A stretch of 64,000 nt of DNA from Siderastrea radians. Taxonomy: Eukaryota > Cnidaria > Anthozoa > Scleractinia > Rhizangiidae. Position numbers and translations under genes: made by a program. The notes below the pieces were generated by a model. The model made no database searches and was not told the DNA's origin. It saw only the letters and a program-made list of their open reading frames with translations. The stretch lies in assembly GCA_964017195.1 (NCBI GenBank), contig OZ024889.1:58041574-58105573 (forward strand), in the 5' to 3' direction. Positions 1 to 11,624 of the stretch are shown here, in pieces. Each line of letters starts with the position of its first letter. Positions within the stretch are counted from its first letter, which is position 1.

Positions 1-1509
1 ACTGGCAACGAGATCTGGGCCTACTAAGTCAAAAAAGAACTGGTAGAATTCAGCTGAGAAGCCATCTTCGCCAGGCGATTTTCCTTTGTCAAAGGAGCGG
101 AGAGCTTTTTCACATTCGTCGTACGTCAAATGGCCTTCTATTTCGTCACGTTCGTCGTCAGACAGTTTAGGGATGTTAACGTTGGCGATAAAGTGATGGA
201 GATCATGTTGTGAATCATTCATATTGGAGCTATAAAGTTCTTTATAAAACGTCTCGATTGCAGACAGAATTTCTTTTCCATCCGTAATTACTTCCCCATC
301 TTCCAATTCTAGCTCAAAGATTGTTTTCCTGTTATAATTTCGCTTTTCCAAGTTATAAAAATACTTGGTGGGTTTTTCTCCGTTCTCAATCCAACGACAT
401 TTAGACCTAAACATGGCTGCCTTGCTTTTGTGATCATAAATTGATTGTAGCTCAAGTTTGAGTTCTTCCTAATTTCTCAGACATTCGTCAATATTCTGTA
501 GATCCTTACTGTGACAAATTTTTGCATCTAGCTCTTCAAGACGCTCTTTAATGTCACACTCTCTATTTTTCCGTTTGGTAGCTTTATCTTTGGAGTAAGA
601 GATGATTAGGCTTCTTAGTTCCATTTTTAACATTTCCCAAAGAAGCCCCTTATCGGTAATGTAGTTAAGCTTCTCATGGAGAATCGGATACATTTCTCGT
701 ATTTTCTCTACAAAGGTTTCACCCATAAGGAGTTCATTGTTGAATTTCCAGAAACCTGGACCTCGTGTCTCTACTTTGGACCACGAGGGCGTAAGAGACA
801 GCGCATTGTGATCTGGGGCGATAGATGGTTTTATGTCAACTTTTTTGACAAATTTAGACAGGTTTCTTGAAATAAGAAAATAGTCTATTCTTGATTTCAC
901 ATTTAAGGCCTTTGAAGTATACGAGTATTTATTGTGCTTAGGGTGACGCTTTCTATGGATGTCTTCAAGGTCAAGAGCATCCATTGTTATCAAGATGCGA
1001 TTCCTGTTATTAGTGGGTTTCCAGGGTACACCTCCCTTTTTATCATCTTTCTGTAAAGCGCAGTTCCAATCGCCTCCAGTTATCAGCGAGGTCAACTCTG
1101 ATTTATCAACCAATTGATTATTAAGATCCTGAATAAACAGCAGTTGATCACTATTGTTACTTGGTGCATAAATATTGTAAAGAGACAATTTCATGGAATC
1201 AAACGTGGCGGACATAATGAGTATTCGCCCCAGGGAATCTCGGTGAATGCATTCCACGTTCGCGCTAACTCAGCTGTGAATTAATATGCAAACCCCTCTA
1301 CTGTGTTGAGAGCCGTGAGAAAACAATATTTCACCTCCCCATTCATTTCTCCAGACCATTTCGTCATTGACCGAGGAGTATGTTTCTTGTAGGAAATAAA
1401 ACTCTGCCTTTAAATCTTTAAGGTATAGGAAAATGCTTCTACGTTTGTTAGCATCCCTTAATCCTCGGACATTTAGTGAAACAATTGTGCAAAGAGCTCT
1501 GCCCGACAT
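1..1509 (-). pseudogene. LINE ORF2: AP endonuclease and start of reverse transcriptase
   Basis: The likely ORF2 start is the ATG at 1507-1509, followed by an exonuclease-endonuclease-phosphatase fold. Endonuclease motifs appear in order: LNVRGL, FLQET (catalytic Glu), YAPSN, GGDWN (Asp, Asn), RIDYFLI and PDHNALS (the C-terminal Asp-His). After a linker of about 100 residues, positions 1-180 encode the first RT block (GKSPGEDG). The frame is interrupted by TGA at 1270-1272 and TAG at 469-471; both are in the same frame as the flanking conserved sequence, so they are point nonsense changes rather than frameshifts. Function would be target-primed reverse transcription, but this copy cannot encode it. 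Confidence 0.9.
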
Positions 1510-1701
1510 TACTGCGAAATAAAGTGAGATACTACAACACGCAAAAAGAAACAAAAATGAAGAACAACAACCACGAAAAACAAACACAAATTAAGTTGGT
1601 TAAAATACCAATTTAAGCCAAGTTTTCCTTCTCCCTTACAATGCGTATCATATTACGTAATGCTATTAATAAACAAGTCAGATAACTTTCCTGGAATAAT
1701 C

Positions 1702-2601
1702 TCAAAGCTCATCGAGATCTCTAGTTGAGAAGAACCGCACTGGTGCACCATCCGGTGAAGTTTTAACGAATATCTTTCCGTCGACGGTCCAGATATTAAC
1801 GATAGGTCCACCGCAATCTCTTTTTAACTTGCTTGCTTCGCTTACAAGATGCCGTCTAAATTGTGTCAAATTTTCATTGATGTAAATTCGTTCCTCGGGG
1901 CTCTATACTGCAGAACAGTAACTAGGGAAAACATCCGATATTTTAACGTCTTTGAGTTTTGTTCTTGCTTTGTAGAGAGCTGTCTTAGTCTTGTGACTAA
2001 GAAACTTTATGATTATGGGTTTGTTTCCCTTGCGTCGAAGTTTATGTGATATCTCTATGTCCCTTGCCTCCAGAGGTACATTGAGTGCTTGTGAAACTTT
2101 TATCACAGCTTCGTCGGTTGAATTATAAGCATTTTCCGGGATCCAATGAATTTCGATCGAGTTCTTGCGGGAATACTGTTCTAATTCGTCTAGTTGGTCG
2201 TACACGTTCCCAAATTCATCAATTTACTTAGCGAGAGATTCCTTGGTCGTCTCAAGTTCATTTTTGAGAGCTGCGTTCTCGTTCTTGTACGTTTCCAAGG
2301 ACTCTTTGAGCTTCTTTATCTCTTGAGCCTGAGAGCTAAATGAGGACTTTAGGTGTGCCAAGTCTTCCTTGAGTGATTTGTTATCCTTTAGAATACTCCT
2401 GATCGATTGCTGTATGTCGTGAAGAATACCTTTTATCTCTGTTAGGCTCGGTTCTGTTTCCATATCTTTTTCAACAAGCTCTTCGTTCCCATCCTCGCGT
2501 GCACCAGTTTCGGTCGCCATGTTTGCTCTCTTGGCGATGTTGGTGTCGTCTTCGGAGGAGCCACGATCGCCCCGTTTCAGCTGTTTAGAATGTCTTGTCA
2601 T
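1702..2601 (-). pseudogene. LINE ORF1: coiled-coil RNA-binding protein
   Basis: This is an ORF of about 299 codons starting at ATG 2599-2601 and ending at TGA 1702-1704. The N-terminus is basic and then acidic. Roughly residues 60-125 form a heptad-rich coiled coil (many Leu, Lys, Glu). An RRM-like segment follows (EQYSRKNSIEIHWIPE, then ISHKLRRK and PIIIKFLS) and a C-terminal segment near FRRHLVSEASKLKRD. This order matches L1 ORF1p (transposase 22 family), a trimeric nucleic-acid chaperone. Two in-frame stops break it: TAA at 2224-2226 and TAG at 1903-1905. Conserved sequence continues in frame on both sides. Confidence 0.85.
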
Positions 2602-3580
2602 TAGTTGTTAGGTTAGACGTCAACAGCGGTCGAAGCAAAAGGATACGGATACTTTGATCTTAGTTGGGAGAAGGAAAATCTCTCCTGCTCAAAAAAACTT
2701 GTCTAACCGTCGCCGTGAAATGGTAAGAGTTAATGTTTACCCAGATAGACTTAGACAACTATGTTTTTAGCAGAGCCAAGACAAATGGAAAAGGACTTGC
2801 AACGAAATGTCCTAGTCTTCGAATTTTGAAAATTAGTGCGCGGCTGAATCTATTGTTCTAGTTTGACGTCTCCGTTTTTGCACAAGACCTCCTATGAACG
2901 ATGTTTTGACGTACTCCAAAATAAATACGGCCAATTTAATGAAAACTTAACTTTTCCCAGTAACAAATAGCAGGTAGGTGGAATTATTTTTCTTTAAAAG
3001 CAAATGCGAGGCTTTATTCTTGCGATTTCTCGAAGGATAAATGCAGGCTTTGACTAGAAATGACAATCAAATCCACTTTAATCACCGGCAGTGTTCTCAG
3101 TCGGGATGATACACAATTAATCTAACTCTGGCCCAACAAAACAATATCTAAAAGTTGTTTTCATGTATGGAGACAAAAAAGTTTAATGTCAGTTTTCGAG
3201 GAAGAAAAACAGCTGTTTACCTTAAAGTTTGACATATCCGCTGGAGATAAAATTTGTGCAATCCTGTTAGCAGCAATACTTATAGTAATTTAAGACGCAA
3301 TGATTGTCAGGCTTTACTCATCCCTTTACTCGAGTGTAACCTTTGCATACATTTGCTTGCTTGCCTTCTCAGGTATTTCATTTTACACATTTTCCCTTTT
3401 TTCTTGACCATTTCAAGTTCACATCTAACGTGCTCCTCACATTCTTAAGAAAAACATTTCACATCTTTCATAAAAACTTAACTTGAAGACGAGGTGTTCA
3501 ACATTCGTACTGCATAAAAAGCAAGCTCTTAGCTGTCGAGAATAAAACGATCAGTTTATATCGATCAGGCAATTCATATT
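2602..3580. other. non-coding stretch between LINE and GPCR
   Basis: No coding potential or recognisable repeat is visible. The left part is probably LINE 5'UTR. The right end leads into a pyrimidine-rich tract and a CAG acceptor ending at 3595, so it probably holds the 5'UTR intron, and perhaps an upstream non-coding exon, of the following GPCR. Confidence 0.5.
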
Positions 3581-3607
3581 ATTTCTTCTTTTCAGGCATT
3601 GGTAACA

Positions 3608-4540
3608 ATGAACGATACGGAAACAGGCGAACCATTATTTTCAAAATTACCATTGATGATTGTGTACATCAGCGAGGGATTGCTAATTCTGGCTGGAAAT
3701 TCTATCGCAGTTTTCATTTTCATGAAGATCCGTAACAATCTAAGACGCACAAGCTATCTTCTTATTAACCTGACATTAGCCGACCTTTTGTTAAGCGTAG
3801 CGATATCTCTGTATCTCTGGGAAGGCATTGCCGAGATGCGGAACATGCCCGTCAGTTTAAAAGTGGGAGATACAGCTTTTGTTATTGATCTGTTGGCATC
3901 GACAGCGTCGCCACTATCGCTATCTTTCATTTCACTGGAAAGGATGTTAGCTATTGTATGGCCATTTCGTCATCGCATGTTCGAGACCTGGCATTATTTG
4001 GCCTCTATTGGCACTCTATGGGTTCTCACAGTCGTGAATGTTGCCGTCACGAGCCACCCTGTTTTCATAGGTTCATTCAATCTCGCAACCATCGGTTTTT
4101 CTGTGATCGCTTTTCTCTCCATCACAGTCACCGTTGTATCTTACCTCGCGATATGGATAGCAATAAAACGTAACCAGTTGCGGAACTCCGCGAGCAGGTC
4201 CTTGGCACAGCACAAAAAACTTGCCAAGACACTCTGTATCGTCACGACTCTCTCTCTTATTACATGGTTGCCGGCAGGTATCAGTCTTGCCTTTCCGACT
4301 TACATATCGGATTCCCACTCTCTGTACTCACAAATAACGCTAGCCTTACAATACGCCAATTCCTTTGTCAACCCGGTTGTGCACTGCTTCAGAATGGCCG
4401 AATTTCAGAAGGCCTTGAAAGGACTTTGCTGCCGTTGTCGCACGAAGAGTAGGCCTTTGTCGGATGGTATCGCGTGGATTAGCCATGGAATATCGCTGAC
4501 GTCTTTTAAAAGTGTTGACTCTGTCGTTTCGCTCAACTAA
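3608..4540 (+). CDS. class A (rhodopsin-like) GPCR, orphan
   Basis: An intact intronless coding region of 310 residues encodes a seven-helix receptor at the plasma membrane. Visible marks: TM1 with LILAGNS, TM2 with LINLTLADLL, the DRY position as ERM followed by LAIVWPFRHR, a TM6 with TWLPAG, and TM7 with NSFVNPVVH. The extracellular Cys before TM3 that normally forms the disulfide is not seen. The C-tail has a CCRCR cluster that could be palmitoylated. The ATG at 3608 is chosen because a splice acceptor (pyrimidine tract and CAG) ends at 3595, making the upstream bases 5'UTR. Its closest relatives here are the two broken copies at 17-18 and 20-21 kb. Ligand unknown; short cnidarian receptors like this are often labelled melanocortin-, adenosine- or amine-like without proof. 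Confidence 0.9.
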   Translation: MNDTETGEPLFSKLPLMIVYISEGLLILAGNSIAVFIFMKIRNNLRRTSYLLINLTLADLLLSVAISLYLWEGIAEMRNMPVSLKVGDTAFVIDLLASTASPLSLSFISLERMLAIVWPFRHRMFETWHYLASIGTLWVLTVVNVAVTSHPVFIGSFNLATIGFSVIAFLSITVTVVSYLAIWIAIKRNQLRNSASRSLAQHKKLAKTLCIVTTLSLITWLPAGISLAFPTYISDSHSLYSQITLALQYANSFVNPVVHCFRMAEFQKALKGLCCRCRTKSRPLSDGIAWISHGISLTSFKSVDSVVSLN

Positions 4541-4799
4541 CGAGTTTAAGAAGCAGGAAATGGAGTTTTTTCTGCAAATCTCTAGTAGCAGAAACAAAAA
4601 AGGCTTGAACCAAACAAAATGAAATATTCGCCTGCAAAGAGAGTTTTTGTCTTTTCTTCAACTATTTGCTGTTTAATGATTTACGTGAAGCGGGGATTGT
4701 GGGGAGGTCTTATTGAGCATTACTACAAACCCCTCCATTGTTCCTGTGTTGGTCACGTGATCACACAAACCATGTCAGGTGTCGACCCCTTCCTTTGAT
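4541..4799. other. GPCR 3' flank
   Basis: This is probably 3'UTR and flank of the GPCR. No gene or clear repeat is seen before the DIRS-like coding begins near 4800. Confidence 0.4.
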
Positions 4800-6049
4800 C
4801 TGCCGCGTCAAGTTGTACCGGTAATAGTGGCTCGAGTTACTGCAGAGGTAACACGGCAGGTCCAGCCCCTCTTGGTCTCAGTTCAGGCGCAATCAACATC
4901 GCAGGTCACACCACAGCAGAGTTCCCAGCACAGCAGGTGCAGCTGACACAGCCCTGCCATGATGTTCAGCCGACAAGGGAGGTTCCAGTAGTTGACGCTG
5001 ATTCCCAAGCTCAAGCTGCCGTCCACCTTGCTCTCCAAACGTCACACGGAGCCATGGCAGGTGAGGTCTTACGGTCAGATTTACAGCGCCCCAAAGACTT
5101 ATTTTCGTCAGCCCGTCTACCAGTGGATGCACGTGTCACAGACAAAACTAAAACAAAAATTTGGAACCAGGAGTTCAAAGACTTTGGGTCGCCTTTGGAT
5201 GCCTTTGGGTCGCCTTTGGGTCAACTTTGGATGGACGATATCAACTCACCATCCAGAACTTGGGCGAGGATGTCGCTTCCGCATTGTCTTTGGAGCCTGT
5301 TAACAAAGCCAAGAAGATTAATTCTATTGACACTTGGCTTCAGGCCTTTCACGTCTTTATTGGTATTTATACTAGCAAATATGGGGCCATTATTCAACAT
5401 CTAGCTAGTATGGGTCAAAACTAGAGATTTTACAACGAAACGTTTTGGTATCTTAGGAAAACGCAACCCACATCCCTCCATTGGGGAAGCATTCACTCGG
5501 AGCTCTGGCTCCGTTCCCAGAATAACCCCAGTACTCAGAAACTCCACCTGCGGGGGCTTCTAGGAAGCCCATTTCACCACTACGTGTGCCGATGGTGTAT
5601 TGTTTTAAATTCCATAAAGGTGGGGATTGCTCGGGGTGTGTTTTTAAGCATGCATGTTTCAAGTGTGAGGGGTCCCATAGGGCCCTCAAGTGTAATTTTC
5701 GTGCCCTTAGTAGACAAGTCATTAATCAGTCCCGGGGATCAAGCCATCCGTTAAACCCAGCTCTTCCTCGCCCCTCACTTCTCGAGTTACCAATACCCGT
5801 AGACAGTAATCGCCTCCTTTTCTTTCTTTCTGGGAACACCCCTTCAATTGTGGATTTACTACTGAAAGGGTTTAGGGAAGGTTTTCCTATACACTGTGAA
5901 GGTTCCCGTTTATCGTGTGATTCCCCAAACCTGAAGGCTGCTCTGCAGACTCCGGATGCAGCTGATGCTAAACTTTGCAAGGAGCTTGAATTCCGTAAGC
6001 TTGCAGGCCCCTTTTCGTCCCCCCCCCCCTTTTTTTCGAGTTTCCCCAC

Positions 6050-6448
6050 TTGGTTTGGTACCCAAGAAAACTGAGGGCGTTTTGTTCAATTCACCACCTT
6101 TCATTTTCCAAGGGCTCATCCTTGAATGATGGAATTCCCCCAGAACATACTAGTGTCTCCTATGCAACTGTCGAAGATGCCATCAGGTTCATTAAGACTG
6201 TTGGCCCGGGATGTTTCCTTGTCAAGACAGACATTAAAAATGCCTTTCACATTATTTCAATTTTTCCTAAAGATAACAATCTCTTGGGTATGTGCTGGTG
6301 GGGCCTGTATTACTTTGACCGCTGTATGCCTATGGGGTGTTCTAGTTCCTTCAAAACTTTCGAGATTTTTAGTACCGCAATTGAATGGGTTGCCGAACAT
6401 AAGTTGCACATAGAATATATTCTTCATTTGCTGGATGATTTTTTATAG
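6050..6448 (+). pseudogene. DIRS reverse transcriptase fragment
   Basis: The open stretch carries RT blocks: IHHLSFSKGSSLND, then LVKTDIKNAFHIISI (first catalytic Asp), the MPMGCSSS turn, and HLLDDFL at the catalytic Asp pair. The reading ends in a stop directly after LDDFL at 6446-6448. A frame change at about 6050-6065 separates it from the upstream 'GPFSSPPPF' segment. This domain would copy the element RNA. It is non-functional here because thumb and connection are out of frame. Confidence 0.85.
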
Positions 6449-6584
6449 TTTCTCCCACTGAGGGTAATTGTAAGGGATAATTAGAGTTATTTTTACTGTG
6501 TTGTAAATATCTGGGTATCACCATGGCACCTGAGAAAACAATAGGCCTATCAACAACCATCACCTTTGCAGGCATTGAATTAGA

Positions 6585-6975
6585 TTAAGTTGAGATGGAA
6601 GCTCGACTTCCACAATTGCAAAACAAGCTTCTTAAACGTCGAAAGGTTACTCTCTAGGAAATCCAGTCCTTGACAGGCTTACTCCATTTTGCTTGCGCGG
6701 TACTTGTTCCTGGCCGAGCATTTTTAATGCACTTGATTGACTTAACCTTGGGCATTCGAAGTCCTAACTTCTTTATGAGGATCTTGAAGGAATTTAAAGA
6801 AGACCTCAAGGTTTGGCAACATTTCCTTACCGAATTCAATGGGCGCTCCTTTTCTCTTAACGATTATTGGTGCACATCTACCTATTTAGAATTATGTACA
6901 GATACTTCTGGTGCTCTTGGCTATGGGGCTGTTTTTGGAAAGCATTGGTGCTATGGGGAATGGCCTGATAGCTGA
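6585..6975 (+). pseudogene. DIRS RNase H-like fragment
   Basis: In the open part, 6670-6975, a connection region (LTGLLHFACAVLVPGRAFL) leads into LELCTDTSGALGYGAVFGKHWCYGEWP. This is the DIRS-type RNase H start, with the catalytic Asp in CTDTSG. A stop follows at once, while downstream bases (about 7070-7090) still encode FTDNEALVYVIN-like sequence that would hold the next catalytic Asp. Confidence 0.75.
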
Positions 6976-7342
6976 CAACATCGTAATATCACTCTTAAGT
7001 TTTACCCTATTGTTTTGAGCCTACATCTGTGGGGAAAACAGATACGTAAACAGCGCGTATTGTTCTTCACAGATAACGAGGCTTTAGTCTACGTTATTAA
7101 TAAGTAATCCTGTCGTGATAAACAACTGATGTTCTTTGTACGTAAGCTGGTGCTGGTCTGCCTGTCACATAATTTACTTTTTAAGGCCAAGCATATTTCG
7201 GTTTGCACAACAAATTGGCTGATTCGTTGTCTCGGTTGCAATTGCAGACCTTCAAGCAGTTGGCACCAGCTTACATGCATCAACAGCCCACAGAGATACC
7301 ACTGCATCTGTAGCCAAGCAGCTGGGAACTGTAGCTTCGTTT

Positions 7343-7800
7343 TTGTTGCAGTCCAGTCTGCAGCCTACATCCATACCTACATATAACCGCGCTTGGAAAC
7401 TTTTTCATCAGTTTTTTCATACAGTTTTTCAAACACAATTTGGTTTCCTTCCTATTTCACTGCCATTCGTGGCCCTGTTTATAGCTTACTTGTTTAATGC
7501 TCAATATGCATCATCCACTGTCACTACTTATACGTCTTTATTGGGTTGCAGTCATAAGCTCATGGGTTTCGCAGATCCTTGTAAAGTTTCTTATGTTTCT
7601 CAATTGCTCTAAGGCTATGGTAAGGTGGCTTTCCGCCTATATAGCCGTTTACCCATTACTCTATCAATTTTAGCTAAGCTAATATCAGTCGCCCCACGTC
7701 TGCAGGGCTCTTGCTATCAAATTAGTCAGTTCCGGGCTATGTGTTCTTTGGCTTTTTAAGCCTTCCTAAGGATCGGTGAGATAACATCGGTTTCTAAACG
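7343..7800 (+). pseudogene. DIRS tyrosine recombinase, truncated
   Basis: The N-terminal core-binding region is readable (PTYNRAWKLFHQFF, YASSTVTTYTSLLG). It is followed, through a frame change near 7612, by LPITLSILAKLI and a segment reading AFLRIGEIT, which holds the first catalytic Arg of tyrosine recombinases. The rest of the catalytic domain (HxxR and the Tyr nucleophile) is missing; the element is cut at about 7925. The enzyme would have integrated a circular cDNA. Confidence 0.75.
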
Positions 7801-7928
7801 TGACTCTACTCCCCCAATTCGATTTTAACAAATTACCAAGTTGCTCAATCAAGCTGGGGATGTTGTCGGTTTTAAGGTAACATTTGGGGATTTTAAACAT
7901 AATTACGTTTTGTCCCCGATGCAAAAAT

Positions 7929-8370
7929 AGCTGCCCTGCAAGCTATCCACTATGGACCGAAAAAATAATTTTTATCAGAGAATATCCACTTTGTTGAGAC
8001 AGCCGCCCCATGTAAGCTATCCACCAAGGGTGAGACAAAACAAAACTATACCACATATTAGCAGAACCATACAACTCTGATAAAATAACCGCCCTTGCAA
8101 GCTCTTCAACGGAGACCAAATTTAGAACCTGACCATAACTAGATTATCAAGAGATGATAAGCCTCTGGTCAAATAGCCACCCATGCAAGCTATACTCCAA
8201 AGACAACAAATTATAAACTGACTATGACTAGTTTTCCAATAGACAAGAAGGCCCTGATGAAACAGCTGCCCATGCAAGCTGTCCAACAGAGAGAAACAAA
8301 ACTAACGTTTTTAATTACAAGGAAGAAATTATCATGGAACAGCTGCCCCTGCAAGTTGTTCTTTACCACT
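7929..8370 (+). repeat. degenerate tandem array, about 72-90 bp period
   Basis: A core reading roughly 'agccgcccatgcaagctatc' recurs at 7929, 8001, 8087, 8174, 8264 and 8341, followed each time by a purine-rich 'agagacaaaac'-like spacer. Spacing is 72, 86, 87, 90 and 77 bp. The copies differ by substitutions and small indels, so the array is old. An opposite-strand copy of the core lies near 8736-8765. Confidence 0.75.
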
Positions 8371-9880
8371 GACTGGCTTTTAGAAAGACTCAGCAGCCTG
8401 ATATATTTCTGGAAGGCATTCGACTTCTATCGACCTAGCAAGCGAATCTGCGTGTCAGAAAACCCCTGATCTGCAGCGAAAGAGGCAGCACCAATCCGAA
8501 AGCTATGACATTTATAATGAGAGGGTGCTAGCCCCACACAATTGAATGGCCAAAGGAAACTGTTGTGAAGAGTTTGCTCTGGAAAAGGGTAAACAATCCA
8601 CTGTCATGAAAAGAGGTCCGGAACTGGATCCTCCCAAAGCCAAGTAGTTCGCTAAGAAATCAACAGGACATTAGGATGGGGCTGACGACGAAAGCCAATA
8701 AAGAACGGCTGCGAGTTGTAATTCTAAAGCATCAATTGCAGACAGCTTGCATGGGTGGCTGATTCATTAGAGTTATTTTGTACTTGCCTTTGTATTCTTA
8801 ATGTAGTTTTAGGTCAACGAAGCTGACCCCTTTTGGTCCTGCACTTGCCTGGGGTGGGGCAGCGTATTTTTTTGCATGGCACATGCTTTTGGCGTTTTTG
8901 GTGCCTTCACCTTTACTGGGCCAGACTATGTAACATTAATTTTTCAATGAAATGTGATATTTTAATAAAAGCAGCAATGAGCTTTGCCCATAGCCATACA
9001 ATGGCAATCATGTGTGTTTCTCCTGTTTCCCAGTAAACAGAGATCAGGCAAGGCAGTTTTGGAGGTCAGCTTCATTGAAATTTGAAGAGAAAAGGCATAA
9101 ACCAACAAAAGACACCCAAAGACTTTTTGGTAGCAGAAGTGCCAACTGGTAACTGTTGAAGTGCCAACTGGTAAGATGTAAATGGTGTTTCCAATAATAT
9201 ATAAATAAAAACTCCACAAGACATGTAATTGATAGGTGGTACCAAGTTTAAAAAGCTTATTTATCGAGCCATGTTGCAATATAAATTATAAATTACTTTA
9301 GAAAAATGAGAATAAAAGTACAAGATTGGAATGTAACATTTCAGAAGAAATATTATTATTTGAACCGCTAAACAACTTTTCTTCCAAGCGGCTGGTCGAA
9401 GTTTAAATTTTTTTTACCTTAAATCCTATATTTCTCGTCACCCATCGTCCGAGTTAACTGGTTCCGTAACATTCAATATTTTATCTTTCAAGGATTTCTA
9501 TTTTGGATTAAACGACCCCTACCTAAGCTGCCTTAAACCCGACTAAGGAGGCCCTGTTAGTGGGGGTACCTATGTCCTCCGTCTGAACTTCAAAACTAGT
9601 AATGTCGCAATTTCAGAACGTTCCAGTGTCGCCCGTCAGAATTTCGTAACTTGACCTCCTTTTTTTCCATTGGCACTTGTCATTGCTTTTTGAATATGAC
9701 ATCCCATGCGCAACAACGCCAAATTAACAATGAGCACGAGAAAATTTCGCCTATATTCCTGGCACCTAGCGTATTACAAGAAGAACAATGTAGTATAGAA
9801 GTTTTAACTCAATTCAGTGTCTTGTAAAGCTAGCTGTAGGGGAAATTAAAAAAAAAAGAAAGAAAAACAACTTGTGAATG
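8371..9880. other. non-coding stretch
   Basis: No gene is supported. It contains one inverted copy of the preceding array core at 8736-8765. The remainder is AT-rich sequence that I cannot assign. Confidence 0.5.
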
Positions 9881-11550
9881 TTATATATATGTTAAAGGTC
9901 CAAGCGATTTGGACGAATAACTGGTCTCCGGGATTCGGTGCCTAAGAGCGTCTGCAGGACTGCACGGCTGCACGTCTGCAGGGCTGTCATCCTCAGAATC
10001 TTGATCACTGTCCTCCTCACAACTCTCTACGTCTCTCTTGGGCAGAAGGTCTTCGATGTCATTTTGATATCTAAGAAATGTCTCGTACGATGCCTCGCTC
10101 AGTTTGAGAACATTTGTCTCTCTCTGGAAATGCCCTTCCCCTACTTTGCCCACTATGCCATGTCGATGGATGCTTACTCTTCCATGTAATCTAAGCAAAA
10201 GACAGTCTTCAATTGAAAGAACGACTAATTGAATTTCACAAAGAGAATTATGTTGTTTGTAGTTGACGTCGGTTAGAATACTTCCTACAAAGAAGGGTCC
10301 TCTCAGCGGGAATCCACGAATATGATCGCGTTTCACTACCACTACACTATTACCTTCAAATAAACATGCCCCTCCGCTAACTTGCTGCATCTCTGTGACC
10401 TCTGTATGTGTAGCTGTGATTTCATTTGTGGCAGAAAAATCCGGAGGCCTTGGAAGAGGATCCAGTGTCGTGTATGCGTGCAGTGGAAGCTTCCGCACAT
10501 TGTCATTTGTACTTTGGTTACGAACGGTCAGCTGGCGAACTGGTTTTCCAAAGCTGTCTCGCCAGTCCCCCATCATCATTTGATCCTCTTTGCCCATCTC
10601 CACGGAGGCTGGGTAAGATATTGATGGCAAGTCTCGGAAGGGGATCTTCGTACTCTCGGGTGCTTCATAGTACGAGTGTGGCGAGGTGTAGTACACAACT
10701 CCAGTGTCCGTTAACTGCTTTAGGGACTCGCAAATAGTGGGGACAAAGAGGTAAGCAAACTCTAAGACGGTGGGCATGTCATTTCTTGAGCGCATCTGAC
10801 TGTAGAAGTTCTTCACCACAAGAGTCAAGGTTGCGGCCAGTGTAAGATAACTTTCAAATCTTGGGTTTTTTAACTCCTGGAAAAAATCTTTCATTGACGA
10901 CAATGACTCTATAAGGATTTCAACAATGCGTTGACTTTTTGCAGATATAGTTTCCTGCGGTCCCTGCGTTGCTGATTTCCTCCCCATTTTCTCTTGGACC
11001 TGATCTATCCATAAGTCCATCAACGAACTTAGTTCACTCAAAGAGGAAATAGCTTCTTCAATGGAGTGACATTCTGCTTTAATTCCGCGAAGATGTACGC
11101 CTTACAATCTGCACAATGAATGGAGTAGCTCAAGGAACTTGCAGAGGGAATTTGTTGGAGTAATGAGTTTTATGGCTCCCACAGTTGTATCTACAACAAA
11201 GATGGATTTGCCTTCAACGCACAACGCTGTTGGCTGAGAAAAGGAGGCTGCTAAGCTGAAACCATCTCGTGACTTGTCTGCACCAGATCCGGCAATCACT
11301 CGGATATCTGAGTTTGCCTGTGAAAAACGTCGAACCACGCGACATGTACGGTCTGTGAAGATAACGCTTCCATCCGAGGACACATCCAACCCATGAACGG
11401 TATGGCAAAATCGTGTCCCATTTCTTGCTATTACCTGGCTTTCAGAAGTTGAGGGATTGAACTTCGTGATGCCACCATTACTGCTCGAGTCAGCAACGTA
11501 CACGATGTTTCCGTCAAAGGCCAATCCCATAGGTTGGGTCGTGTCTAAAA

Positions 11551-11624
11551 GTACACACGAGTGACCACGAATGACCACGAGTGACCACGAGTGACCACGA
11601 GTGACCACGAGTGACCACGAGTGA
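11551..11624 (+). repeat. minisatellite in left arm of foldback element
   Basis: About seven copies of the 10-bp unit GTGACCACGA, with one unit variant (ATGACCACGA). It is the inverted partner of the longer array at 13851-13978. Confidence 0.9.

Larger units (their letters stand above)
1..2601 (-). mobile_element. L1/Tx1-like non-LTR retrotransposon, 5' part
   Basis: Two non-overlapping ORFs lie on the minus strand in the order ORF1 (2601 to 1702) and ORF2 (1509 to the window edge). This is the layout of an L1/Tx1-type LINE. ORF1 is a coiled-coil plus RNA-binding protein; ORF2 begins with an apurinic endonuclease and runs into the reverse transcriptase. Both carry in-frame stops, so this copy is dead. 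The 3' half (RT core, C-terminus, tail) lies outside the window, so target-site duplications cannot be seen. The clade is inferred from ORF1 architecture; a CR1/L2-type element is less likely. Confidence 0.9.
4800..7925 (+). mobile_element. decayed DIRS-type retroelement (gag, RT, RNase H, tyrosine recombinase)
   Basis: Conserved blocks in three frames appear in DIRS order. A gag-like region (about 4850-5420, with VTDKTKTKIWNQEF and later NLGEDVASALS) is followed by a zinc-knuckle-like cluster (5600-5700, C..C..KH.C.KC.G.H....C). Then come the RT (6050-6448), RNase H (6585-6975) and tyrosine recombinase (7343-7800). The RT has LDDF at the catalytic site, as is usual for DIRS elements, and no integrase is seen. 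Many frameshifts and stops show an old copy. Sequence similarity stops inside the recombinase just before a tandem array at 7929. Terminal repeats were not identified. Confidence 0.85.
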
